A stretch of 64,000 bases of DNA from Cafeteria roenbergensis (taxonomy: Eukaryota; Sar; Bigyra; Bicosoecida; Cafeteriaceae). Made by a program: the position numbers and the translations under genes. The notes beneath the pieces were generated by a model. The model worked only from the letters and a program-made list of their open reading frames with translations. It was not told the origin of the DNA and did not search any database. Below, piece by piece: positions 31,401-39,224 of the stretch (the stretch's first letter is position 1; the number at the start of each line of letters is the position of its first letter). Location of the stretch: assembly GCA_008330645.1 (NCBI GenBank), contig VLTN01000046.1, positions 1 to 64,000 on the forward strand, written 5' to 3'.

Positions 31401-34400
31401 TCCAGGGTCGGGCGCCTCGTTTCCCGGGGCGCCGACGTCCATCATGTAGTCCAGCTCTGCCTTGGTGGCAGCCGCCTCGGCAGCCTTCTCCACGGTCGCG
31501 GCGGTGATCTTGGCCCCGGGCAGCACGCCTGGCGGCAGCTTGGCCGCTGCGTCAATGGCTTGCTGCATCACCCGCGTTTCGCCCAGGCCGAAGCGCGCCC
31601 TGGCCGCGCGGAAGCCCATGTCCTCCGGCCGGTCGGGCGTCTTGGCGATGAAGCGCGCCACCTCATCGTCCATCTCGATCGACTTGCCGTCGGCGCCAAT
31701 GACCATTTCGCCGCCGAGCACGTTGCGGCCGACGATTCCGTGCTCCTCGTCGTGTTTGGCAAGGGCCGCCTCCGCATCGCCGACGGCCAGCATGTCGGAC
31801 AGCTCGCTCAGCGCGTCGATCTCGGCCTGCGCGTTGGCGAGGGCAGTCAGGGCGTCCTCGGCGACGGGCACGGGCTTTCCGGTCCCTGCGCCAGAGGCCA
31901 AGGCCGAGGCGTCCCGCCCGAGTGCGTCTTGCACGCCCTCCGACACAGCCCCAGGGCCAACGCGCCCCACGGCGGTGGCCAGGGCCTTGGCAGCCGCCGC
32001 GCGCTCAGCGGGGGACAGCTCTGCGTCGGGCACGGCGCGGGCGCGTCCGGAGGCAATGGCCTCGAGCGCGCGCTCGTAGCGAAGCTGCTCGTCGATGCGC
32101 TGCGCCTGGTCGATGCTGGCCGTCAGCGGCGCCTGGGCAGAGCCGTCAACGACCCGCTTGTCGATCTTGAGCAGGCCGGAGAGGGCTTCGGCGAGCCGGT
32201 CGCGGGTGTGTTCTCCGTCCGACGACGTCGCGTCCTCGTACCCGATGGCGCCTGCCTCCTTCAGCTGCCGGTTCCTCGCCCGGCGGCGCATCTCGTTGGC
32301 AGTGAGGGGAAGCCCGCGCATGACTCGCTCGATGTTCTCCGCCAGGGCAAACTCCCTGACACGCCGGGCGCGCCGCTCGAGGACGCCGCGCTCCAGCGGG
32401 TCGGCGTCCTCCAGGTCGGTGTCGGGGCGGCCGTTGACCATCTCGAACTCCAGGTCCTCGAGGTGCCGGCGGGTCATCCCGGCCTCGAGCATCGTGCTGC
32501 GCCACTCCCGGTGCTCGGGCAGCTCCAGCAGGTCCTGCTGCGTGATCGCGTGGTCCTCTGACGACGCGCCCTCGTCAGGGTCCCCGTGCTGCTCGGCGTC
32601 GCGCTCCTTCGCGATGGCCTCTGCCCCCTCCAGGGGCACCTTCCCGCCGCGCATCTGCGCGTCCTTGTCGTGGAAGTGGGACAGCACGCGCTGGGCGACG
32701 CGCGCGAGCCCCACCCTGTCGCCGGGCATCTCGAACATGCCTTTCTCGGGCATCTTCTTGGGGTCCTGCCACCAGGGCCGCTCCCCCACGATGGCGTCCG
32801 CCTCTGCCTCGTCGGCGAGCTCCAGCAGCGCCGCCCCGTCGTTCGCCCGCAACCTGTCCGCCTCCGTCTCGTCCCCGTGGGGACGCATGTTCCCCCTGCG
32901 GTGGGCCACGCGGGCGGCAAGGCGAGGGTCTACCGCGCGCGAGTACACGGTGAGGAGGACGTTGGCGGTGTCGGCGTCGGGCTGGATCCCCTGCTGCGCC
33001 ATCTCCTGCATGTACCCGCGCGCCCTGGTGGTGTCCCCCTCGTGGGAGCAAGCGAGCAGAGCCGCGCGGTACGTGAAGAGGTCCGGCACCAGCCCGTCGC
33101 CGCGCATCTGGCCCAGGACGTCGTGCGCCTTGTCGTGGTAGCGCATCGACCGGGCGTAGGCGTGGATGAGCGCGTTGTAGAGGAACCTGTTGGGGCGGAG
33201 GCCGTCCTCCCTCGCGTCCTCGACGAACCGGGCCGCCTTCTCCACCTGGTCCATGCGGGCGCAGGCCGTCACGACGGCGGTGTAGCTGCCCAGGTCAGGC
33301 GAGCAGTGGTGCACCCGCATGTGATAGTACGTCTCGATGGCCCGCTCCGGCTCCCCCGCCCGGATCAGCCCTGTCATCACCGTGGTGAAGTGCACGTTGT
33401 TGAGCTCCACGCCGTCCCGCGCGGCCTCCCCGAGGAGCGCCAGGGCGCGGGCAGCGTCCCCGCCCTCCACGCACGCATGCATCAGCGCGCCGTAGGTGCG
33501 GCCCGTTGGCTCCAGCCCCTGGTCCCGCATGGCCTCCACTGTCTCCATGGCGGCCTCGATGTTGCCCTGGGCGGCGCACGCGCCGATGAGCGCGTTGAAC
33601 GTGCTCTCCCGAGGCACCAGGCCGACGGAGCGCACGCGGGCGAAGCTGCCGACGGCCTCGCCGAACCGGCCGGCAGCGCCAAAGGCGCGAATGGCACGGT
33701 CCCACGCCTCAACCGTGTGCGGCTCCGTCCCGTCTTCCAGGCGCATCACAAGGGCGTCCGCGTCCTCACGAGCAAGCGCCTCCGAGCGCCGCAGTTCCGG
33801 CCCCGCAGCGGTGCTCAGCAGGCCCGCGAGCATCGAGTTGCCGTCCCGGTCTGCCACCAGCTCCGCCGCAGACCTCTCCGGGACAGGAAGGGGCTCAACG
33901 GGGCGCGCTGCTCCTCGCGCCCTTGCGGCGCGAATTGCAGTGCGGCGGCGCTTCTTGGCCTTTTTGCTCAGGCTTTGCCTCCACCGCAGAACTCGCTCCG
34001 GAGCCACCCCGCTGCGCCGCCCCCCCTGAGCGGCGGCGGATGCATGGAACTCGCGCCGCTGCCCAGCCTCTGGCCCAGAGCCCCCTGCAGCACGCCCAAG
34101 CGCCCTGCGAAGCGCGACGACTTGCAGAGCCGCATGGCCCGAGCGAGCGCCGCCGCCCGCCCCCCACGCGAGCGCGGCCGCCGGAGCGCTCTCAGCCTGG
34201 GAGTGCGACGCAAGCGAGGGCGCGCCCGCCCTCTGCACGCCGGCCCTCCCCTCGCCGGCCTCCCGGCCGCCCGCGGTTGCCGAAGGCCGCGCGTCGCCGC
34301 GCATCGCGGTCGCAGCACGCCATCGGCTCCCAGCGCCGCCCCCGCAGTTTGTCGTCGTCCGGGCCGCCCCGGCTATGCCCCTCGCTGTCCCAGGCGCAAT

Positions 34401-34466
34401 GCGCATCGCCGCCGCGGCCAGCTGCCGAACACGGAGCCTGTGCCCAATTCCATTGCCTCTCATCAC
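25461..34466 (-). CDS. Giant pentatricopeptide-repeat (PPR) protein, 3001 residues
   Basis: One uninterrupted 9 kb frame. PPR proteins bind single-stranded organellar RNA, one base per repeat, and act in processing, stability or translation. The N terminus is Arg/Ala-rich with few acids, fitting a mitochondrial presequence. About seven PPR-like helix pairs lie at roughly 245-520 (for example S-T-F-N-A-L-I-G-A-C-A-A-Q-G-N-I and R-T-Y-G-A-L-M-H-A-C-V-E-G-G-D). About three more stand at the extreme C terminus (T-L-N-T-M-V-N-M-Y-C-N-A-G-K). Some 2,300 intervening residues are Ala/Glu/Asp-rich and largely disordered, with conserved-looking islands such as W-W-Q-D-P-K-K-M-P and Y-P-G-Y-D-P-C-H-V-V-D-D. 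No editing-type E/DYW or SMR domain is visible. An unseen intron could shift the start. A two-gene reading is unlikely because the frame has no stop. Confidence 0.82.
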   Translation of the reverse strand: MMRGNGIGHRLRVRQLAAAAMRIAPGTARGIAGAARTTTNCGGGAGSRWRAATAMRGDARPSATAGGREAGEGRAGVQRAGAPSLASHSQAESAPAAALAWGAGGGARSGHAALQVVALRRALGRAAGGSGPEAGQRREFHASAAAQGGRRSGVAPERVLRWRQSLSKKAKKRRRTAIRAARARGAARPVEPLPVPERSAAELVADRDGNSMLAGLLSTAAGPELRRSEALAREDADALVMRLEDGTEPHTVEAWDRAIRAFGAAGRFGEAVGSFARVRSVGLVPRESTFNALIGACAAQGNIEAAMETVEAMRDQGLEPTGRTYGALMHACVEGGDAARALALLGEAARDGVELNNVHFTTVMTGLIRAGEPERAIETYYHMRVHHCSPDLGSYTAVVTACARMDQVEKAARFVEDAREDGLRPNRFLYNALIHAYARSMRYHDKAHDVLGQMRGDGLVPDLFTYRAALLACSHEGDTTRARGYMQEMAQQGIQPDADTANVLLTVYSRAVDPRLAARVAHRRGNMRPHGDETEADRLRANDGAALLELADEAEADAIVGERPWWQDPKKMPEKGMFEMPGDRVGLARVAQRVLSHFHDKDAQMRGGKVPLEGAEAIAKERDAEQHGDPDEGASSEDHAITQQDLLELPEHREWRSTMLEAGMTRRHLEDLEFEMVNGRPDTDLEDADPLERGVLERRARRVREFALAENIERVMRGLPLTANEMRRRARNRQLKEAGAIGYEDATSSDGEHTRDRLAEALSGLLKIDKRVVDGSAQAPLTASIDQAQRIDEQLRYERALEAIASGRARAVPDAELSPAERAAAAKALATAVGRVGPGAVSEGVQDALGRDASALASGAGTGKPVPVAEDALTALANAQAEIDALSELSDMLAVGDAEAALAKHDEEHGIVGRNVLGGEMVIGADGKSIEMDDEVARFIAKTPDRPEDMGFRAARARFGLGETRVMQQAIDAAAKLPPGVLPGAKITAATVEKAAEAAATKAELDYMMDVGAPGNEAPDPGPMGMETAAKRAGQRAAQRVREAGIDGLKAQLEEAERAMAEADRARAEPAGDEAAAPSLSASDELSLRAMATSPVPPGHPEERILRRFQTAARAALLAQGINWREDVDAAAAQVLARAPQAFLDKLDEVARAQRTDVWTAAGKGALPGPASEAALPAGSGAPAAASEGEGEGRTDPPELRRADAPRRDDPPQAAAAAAAAAATAPAAAPASAPSTPSGAPADEQAARKASLRELLRRETGIDLDKPFGASGGVTAFRFASAVSKTLAIHQGQITPDDSSLLDRFRIGKRSLRDFAEGADSELDPEIDLQALASDVDEETILSAYEAGEGQRIAAALLSVMPSQQDVFGLNGNAKMFGATPRRSAGGPQTASGALADGMGRDYGSDAGAYDDPLASDGVMTPLFARGDETASDLERYADAMERGDDAPVPRPSLAEELRSHTATMSARDQESLAAAFQAAAVQDSVVPLMDEAVSHLLPRGLRRAIARRFDGAARGMSPRRITPDGELLSDGNPELQDLALATGLRAGAEQLREANLDSLFDEDAPAPRIPESVALAFQKQKAREAKQGKAAGGGEAGAEREQTVLERAREQDRLAREAAKDPEARRAAFTALHRADRDILALHLAKLAGDDHGRKPGSPLAPRQISPSAVQAANETLFDKAMREDTGAAPSPLSLSRRRTAPAAPGGKRAVDRVVDMIMADEKEAARLLAMSGGVASGPTRALAPLGEGAAPAAAAAGSITPSARPRPHQQRAAAAAQATKQDAAAQAGAQAGAQAGAQPARRGRRRQLVSAPRTNAAMAAAAAKAGGGEEVGDGASEPRADDAGDAAATAAAAAAAHADGNDSARDEDAGEGLPVEDDEYDSDEYDSDYHSNAAAIPRPPLRGARIYPGYDPCHVVDDRGVVWEPVAPHMAPTPPGMVRRRRSGLAIRGRTHLPRPRSLNRLDGASIKDMLELDPDQAAEAAEAIPSDREALLRHLAQLRRSIADVEAEAGLDQGTGGGWAPPDSWSAAAALLGGSGLGDADDVDPLIHARAAGGSAGDGSAPSVPDHGVDGLAALGVSASSAQSPARDGSPGGASAPPHDAPTPPALPSDGASGPSAAGATKPARPRGMPAHMTPRDALAGMADDAALSVVDGAREEVVQAAVEALSGPRSRGEAGGKSLADRLRARASAASRAKTTTTLATTLTPNPAPKSMQDLDEEEQLRMLGQEDIEERLLAGDVGSHPGFTDEEAEARWRRKEERVAAETPEWAVVDGAGAFSDALSTDGAGSGSDLAGQEWASSPQGRRFAQGAVPSDMDDLSGPEAEAEAGAGAGAGDEIKDWGSDGLGVQGSSSGDDSVDLDQDLWSAFDGQPQRSAGRDDDRSREVIAKAEQLLLDAERGAVRLDDDEIAALHAVIGRESVAKDEVRRNKADEAFEAYREELVSLGDKALAKAEARGIGQGLGPVERALVAATESLQQRRKRAEEQTEPTLAEVLLAVRALQRGSVDASHLYKDRVTGEWATELFEEVDVASAAGAAVRRRPGVSARDLAAAAASPEAAVAVSSALASAKPAETAAAAQERARERLLLYAATGETDPSRAEAVLRGERLPSAEPRSPVASGGFHGNAVRQAAVAAGPGAPLLTSGQGGPSTSVVLAAHGHGALPAGADAASDVEALTDAEAAHEQARALVRMVGGDEDALTVEGAAFASSDTVARMLRVGEAAGILSRHGRRVKRARDALARMVAPGRPGEARLLALQRLSQRVLGGLEWYPRELPKDPLEARASLVEEAEKVYGRLYSHRQAPGSGAWDGPAARGPGEEDGAAGVPSRITLNTMVNMYCNAGKAAKAYRFIEKEFPRWGVSPDERTLRPLVRMHAHQRRMDLAEEVVGMMLQAGIEPSTESWGPLVHGYAREWRLADSVGAIKEMKARGLECPEHWAHLARMRLRDLGVWHRDVPQHPIAWQYSQRNLKHRFDRSKRARKAREFARTYDEKAKQRVSM
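29069..29109. repeat. 12-bp tandem repeat inside the PPR gene
   Basis: About 3.4 copies of GCGCCCCCGCCT, encoding A-G-A-Q repeats in the disordered middle of the protein on the minus strand. Confidence 0.85.
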
Positions 34467-34947
34467 AAGACCGCGTGGCAGAGCCAGTTCGATGACGACA
34501 GGACCGCGTCTTGCGAGTGCCAGCGCGGGCCCCGACTGCCGTGGGCAGCCAGCTTCGACCGACCATTCGCCGGCCCATTCTCGTCAGGGTGCGCCCCCCG
34601 ACGCCCGCGTGCGGCGACAGGATGCGCGTTGCTGGCTTGGTGCGGAATTGCCTCGGCCGGTCCCTCAAGGCGCAGCAGTGCGGCGGGCGAGGCATTCAGC
34701 AACTTGGAGAGTCGAAACAGCCACCCCCTCTGTCCCTCGTGGCGCCCCGGAGCCCTGGCGAGCGGCAGGACAACGCCTGCGCCGCTCGCGCTGCTCTCCC
34801 CGAGCCCACAAATGTCTGGCCACGACCCGGCAGAGCAACCGGCCGACCCGGCGGCAAGCCAGTCGTCGACAGCGCTCCCGCGCCTCTGCCCGTGGCCCGG
34901 GCGCGCACCGCGCAAGGCCGGCCGCAGCTGGACTGTGCGGCGAAGCC
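34467..34947. promoter_or_regulatory. Divergent intergenic region between PPR and p24 genes
   Basis: 481 bp between divergent starts, presumably both promoters and 5' UTRs. No motif or small gene was recognised. Confidence 0.4.
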
Positions 34948-36128
34948 ATGCTGCTCGCCCTGGCGCTCCTGGCGGGTCTGGCCCTTCCCGCGCCCTCGGC
35001 TGGCCTGTATTTCTACGTGACCGAGGGGCAGCATCGCTGCTTCTTGGAGGAGGTGCCTCAGGACACGCTGGTGGTGGCGCAGTACAAGAACCCGGACCTC
35101 ATCGGCTCGATTGATGGCCAACCCTCGCACGTGAGCGCTGGGGCCGCCGGCTGGCGGGGGCCGCGGCTTGCTTGTGGCCGGCGCAAGCCAGCCGTTTGCG
35201 CATCCCAACCTCGCGTGCGCGCCCCTCGCCCCTCCTCTGCGCGCCCGACTCCCCGCAGAGCGTGCGCGTGACAGTGACTTCCCCGAGCAGCAACACGGTG
35301 CTGGCGACCAGCCTGGAGAAGGAGGTGGGTCGCTGCCGCGGCGTCGCGGGCTTGGCCACGAGCCCCCAGACTGGTCACTGCGCGCGCGCCCACCCACTGC
35401 CGCCCCCCCGCCTCCCCTCGATGACCGTGGCTCGCAGGGGCGCGTTGCCTTCACCTCGGACGTGGGCGGCGAATTCTCCCTCTGCTTCTCGTCGAACTCG
35501 TCGCGCTGGTTCTCCAGCCCGCGCAAGTTCGTGAGTTGCCGATGCGCAGCGACAGCGTGCGCGTGTCTCTCCCTCTCTCTCGCGCGCGGGGGGGGTTCGC
35601 CTCTCTGGCTCGCGCGTGCACCCCGTCTCGCCAGTTGGCAAGGGCAATTTGCCGCTTCGGCATCTCCCTCTCTTGCGCGCGGGGTCGCTTGATTTCCGCG
35701 CGCCGTGGCGCGAGGGGAGCGGGGTTGAGAGGGCTCCCGCGGCAAGCGCCACTGGCCGCGCCCTCCTGCTTCGGCGAGCTGCCTGGTGTTACTCTCTCGC
35801 CCCTCCGCGCGCACGCCGCTCCCCGTCGCAGAAGCTGGACCTCAGCATCAACGTGGGGGAGATGGCCATCGACTACGCCGAGGTGGCGAAGCGCGAGCAC
35901 CTCACGGACCTGGAGCTGGAGGTGCGCAAGCTCAACGACAAGGCCAAGGACGTGCTCAACGAGATGAAGTACCAGAAGGACAGGGAGGCGCGCTTCCGCG
36001 ACACCAGCGAGTCCTCCAACGGCCGGGTCATGTGGTGGTCCCTCTTCCAGATGGCCGTCCTCGTCGTGGCGGGGGTGTGGCAGGTCATGTACATGCGTGA
36101 CTTCCTGCAGAAGAAGAAGGACCGCTGA
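34948..36128 (+). CDS. p24-alpha family cargo receptor (emp24/GP25L; TMED4/TMED9 type)
   Basis: Exons 34948-35130, 35259-35324, 35438-35530 and 35832-36128 join in phase 0 to 212 residues. p24 proteins are type I membrane proteins that cycle between ER and Golgi in COPII and COPI vesicles and select cargo such as GPI-anchored proteins. Order: signal peptide M-L-L-A-L-A-L-L-A-G-L-A-L-P, GOLD domain with Cys pair (H-R-C-F-L-E-E-V and S-L-C-F-S-S), coiled coil, then the family-typical R-F-R-D-T-S-E-S-S-N-G-R-V-M-W-W before one membrane helix. The tail ends K-K-D-R, a KKXX dilysine ER-retrieval signal, as in p24-alpha. Every intron has a GT-AG border. The intron between exons 3 and 4 is longest (301 nt). 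Confidence 0.95.
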
Positions 36129-36459
36129 GAGGAGGGCGGCGGTGCTTGCGCAAGCTGCCACGCCTCCTTGTGGCAGCTTGGGCGCGGCGTGGCGCCCTGC
36201 GGAAATTTTGTGTGTTCGCAGCGCCACGCGTTGCGCGCGGCCCGCGAACGTGAAGCTCACCGACCACCACAGAGGGGCGTGAGTGCGTAGGGGCGGGCCG
36301 GTTCGAATGGCGCGACTAGCCACACGCGCGTTGGCCGGGCCGGTCAGAGCGGGGCGGGGTTGGTCGCTGTATCGGCAACACGCAGCACGCAGAAGCACAG
36401 TCCACACGAACGCAGTGCTGGCCCCCCTCGGCCGCGCAAGGGGCTTCTAGCAAGGCCGG
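36129..36459. other. Convergent intergenic region
   Basis: 331 bp between the p24 stop and the SPT small-subunit stop. The segment from 36160 includes a short imperfect inverted repeat (GCTGCCACGCCTCC / TTGTGGCAGC) that could fold at the p24 mRNA 3' end. Nothing else was seen. Confidence 0.45.
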
Positions 36460-36842
36460 TCAGGCCTGGGCCGAGTTGACAATGCCGCGAACAAAGTGCG
36501 GGCTGAAGACGGCGGCGTAGTACATGAGAGCGAGCAGCATCACGACGACGAAGGTGTCTGCGCGGAGAAATACATTCCTCTCCAGCGGCAGTTGGCAGCG
36601 TCAGGGGCCTCGGGCGCAGCACGGAGCCCCACCCCCGCGGTAAGCACTTCCCACTGTCCAGCGCAGCGCATAGGCGCCGCGCGGTCCGCGGCCGGCAGGC
36701 CTGGAGGGCGCAGGAACTCACTGACAATGATCGCCTCGGACTTGTCCAGCATGGAGATGCCAGTGATGACCGAGTACTGCGTGTAGGCGACCGAGGCGCA
36801 CTTGCACGGGCTAGTGCGGGGCTTGGAGTGCGTCTGCACCAT
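36460..36842 (-). CDS. SPTSS: Serine palmitoyltransferase small subunit (ssSPT-like)
   Basis: Exons 36722-36842 and 36460-36557 join across a 164 nt GTGAGT/CGCAG intron into 72 residues. ssSPT proteins bind the LCB1-LCB2 heterodimer in the ER membrane, greatly raise activity and set acyl-CoA chain-length choice in the first step of sphingolipid synthesis. The match to animal ssSPTa is positional: Y-T-Q-Y-S-V-I-T-G-I-S-M-L-D-K-S-E (human Y-Y-Q-Y-L-L-V-T-A-L-Y-M-L-E-P-W-E), then Asn and a hydrophobic helix M-L-L-A-L-M-Y-Y-A-A-V-F-S-P-H-F (human ends Y-V-F-M-P-Q-H). Length is the family norm of about 70. A cysteine pair C-K-C in the N-terminal extension is unlike the human protein. It is too short and split for ORF searches. 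Confidence 0.82.
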
Positions 36843-37053
36843 GGCCACCGGGCTTCGGAAGGGCTGAGCGGCGCTCGGTGCCTCGCGTCGAGCGGGCAAC
36901 AAGCAAAGCAAAGCCCGTCGCCAGCGTCGGGCTCTGTTCAAGCAGTGCGCCCAAGCACGCAACGCCAGCACGGCCAGTCCCGGGCCACTCGGAGCCGCCT
37001 GCTCCCCGCCCCCAGCGCCCGGGAGCCCTCCCAGGCGTCGAGTAGTCGGCGCG
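36843..37053. promoter_or_regulatory. Compact bidirectional promoter, SPT small subunit / Qc-SNARE
   Basis: Only 211 bp lie between two divergent start codons, so both promoters must share this space. No TATA or CCAAT motif was recognised. Confidence 0.5.
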
Positions 37054-38407
37054 ATGGCCGACTCGACCGCGCCCATCAGCGCCGTAAACCCGGAGCTCGG
37101 CCGCCTGATCAACCGCGCCAAGACCGTCCTGGAAATGATCGGCGGCGCCGACAGCAAGGCCAGCCTTCGCGGCGACAAGGCGCGCACGTTCGACGAGAAG
37201 CGGGACACCATTGCCATCGACCTGACCAGCTTGGAGGCAGTGAGTCCCAGGCAGGCTCGCCGGTGCCGCGCAGCTCGATAGCTTCGTTTCCACACGCTGG
37301 CCGTGCGCTGCCATGCGCCGCTGCAAGCACCCCCCTCCCCCCCCCCCCCCGTCCTACCCCGCACCCAGCCCGTGGGCTGTGTGTGCGGCTACTCACGCGC
37401 TCGCTGACCGGCCGCCGCGAGCCTGCCAGTCTTTGCGCCTTCTGATGGAGAATGTGTGGTTGCCGACGTTCGCGCCTCGCTGCGCAGGTGCTGGACCTGC
37501 GAGACAACGGCAAGCGCAGTGGCGTGGACCAGATCCGACTGAACCAGCAGATTCGTCACGGGTCGATGGACATCACCAAGGCCATCGGGGACTTGATGCA
37601 GACGATGACGAAGGAGGCGACCAAGCGCAAGGTGCGTTCCGGCGAAGCAGTCCGCGCCCTTACCGCGCCCCTGCTGGCCCATGCGCTGCTGCAGCACGCT
37701 GCCGCGCCTCGAAGTGCCGTGCTTCCAGGGACCTGGCTTGCGCCGTGGCCCCGTCGACGACCGCCGCGCCGCGCTCTCGCGCGCCCCTGTCCCTTTGCTC
37801 GCAGTCGGACGTGACGGCTGAAGTCATTGCGGAGCGGCGCGAGGCAGTGCAGGAGCTGCTGGAGCGGCAGCGCATCATCAAGGCCCGCTACATGGGGCGC
37901 TCGCCGGACGAGGATGCCCGCAGGCGCATCCCCGGCGCCATCGAGCTCTCGTCACTGGGGCCGGGCGCAGCCAGCGCTGCAGGCGCAGGGGCGGGAGGCG
38001 CAGGCGGCGGCGGCATCGGTGGCGGAGGAGGCATCGGTGGCGGAGGAGGCCCTGTGGAGGAGGAAGAGGACATCTCAGACGAGCAGCGGCTGGCAATGGC
38101 TCAGAACGAGGAGATGGACAAGGCGATCGACAGCAAGCTGGGCGAGATGGAAGGCATCCTCGACGACATCCTACACGCCAACAGGGGGCTCAAGGAGGCC
38201 CTCGTGGAGGGAGACGCGCGCATCAAGGACGTCACCGAGCACATCGGAAAGACCAAAGGCAAGCTCGACCGAGTGACCTCCAACATTAAGCGCGTGCTCG
38301 AAGTGTCCGACAGCCGCTCCTCGCGCTGCTGCACCTACCTCATCTGCCTCGTCGTTCTGCTCGGCATCGCCACCGTTATCTTCAACGTCGTGTCCGGGTC
38401 CTCGTGA
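37054..38407 (+). CDS. Qc-SNARE, SYP7-like
   Basis: Exons 37054-37239, 37488-37631 and 37805-38407 join in phase 0 to 310 residues. SNAREs zip into four-helix bundles that fuse vesicles with target membranes. SYP7-type Qc-SNAREs act at the ER and plasma membrane in plants. The N-terminal helical region resembles SYP7 proteins, and a Gly/Ala-rich linker follows. The SNARE motif runs from about M-D-K-A-I-D-S-K-L to V-L-E-V-S-D-S-R-S-S-R, and a C-terminal membrane anchor (L-I-C-L-V-V-L-L-G-I-A-T-V-I-F) closes the protein. The R-S-S-R before the anchor mirrors the L-R-S-S-R-N of SYP71. Aligning the heptads without gaps puts Gly, not Gln, at the central layer (V-E-G-D-A-R-I-K-D-V). Confidence 0.85.
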
Positions 38408-39190
38408 GTCGGCGTTCTGCCGCCCAGCGGGCCCGCTCCCCACCCAATGTCAGCGCCCGCCCGCCCGCACGCTTCTGCATTTCGTGTGTGCGTGTGTGTG
38501 TGTGCGTCTTTCTCTCTCCGTGTGTGTGCGTGCGTGCGTGAGCGCCCCCGCGACTGGCCTTGCCGTGTGTGTTCGCGCCTCTAGCGCGTCTGCAACCTTT
38601 CGACCGCCAGCCACACCTCAGCGCGAGACACGGCCCGCACCCTCACCCGACTCCCCGCGCAACGGCCCACTTTCGCGAGCCACTGCCCCCCCCCCCCCCC
38701 CTGCTTCACAGGAAGCAGCGGCAGCAGTCCCGCGCCAGCCCCCGCCGGCCACGCCGCACCCTGGACGCGCAGCCGCACCCACCGCTTGCACGCGAGCCGC
38801 TGGCCCCGTGAACATGCGTTCCGGCGCCGTACTCGCGCGGATTGGGCAGCGAAGCAGAGTGCAAAGCGGTCAACGGGCTGCCGCGGGAGAGGGCGGCTGG
38901 GGGCGCGCACCGAGCTTCCACCAGCCAAGCGCCAGTCAGTTGCGTGCCGTTCAGCGGCGTGCCAGCCGGCGATCCAGCACACCCCACGGACAGCGCCGCT
39001 AGCTCGGACGGCGGCTCGCTGCGCGGGCCAGTCCGCCCCGTCCACCTCGGCCTGACGTCTCCGCCGCGAGGGCCCTGCCAGCCTCTTCGACAGTCCGCGA
39101 CAGCAGCGCCGAGCCGCCCTGCAGCGACAGCCGCGCCGAGCCGCCCTGCAGCGACAGCCGCGCCTAGCCGCCCTGCAGCGACAGCAGCGC
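38408..39190. other. Convergent intergenic region with GT run, C tract and 27-bp repeats
   Basis: 783 bp. GT/GC-rich sequence at about 38483-38541 lies 76 bp after the SNARE stop, in its sense direction. A run of about 13 C follows near 38689. The 27-bp minisatellite begins near 39094. No gene was recognised. Confidence 0.6.
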
Positions 39191-39224
39191 CTAGCCGCCC
39201 TGCAGCGACAGCAGCGCCCCCCCG
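39094..39224. repeat. 27-bp minisatellite overlapping the 3' end of a gene
   Basis: CCGCCCT recurs with ends at 39120, 39147, 39174 and 39201, exactly 27 bp apart, within a GCAGCGACAG-containing unit. Twenty-seven is nine codons, so the frame is kept across units. On the minus strand the first units encode the end of the neighbouring protein (L-L-S-L-Q-G-G), and a GAG-to-TAG type change within one unit supplies its stop. Confidence 0.88.

Noticed and set aside
39094-39224. CRISPR-like regularly spaced repeats
   Set aside because: The 27-bp units are directly adjacent without unique spacers, in a eukaryotic genome. It is a minisatellite.
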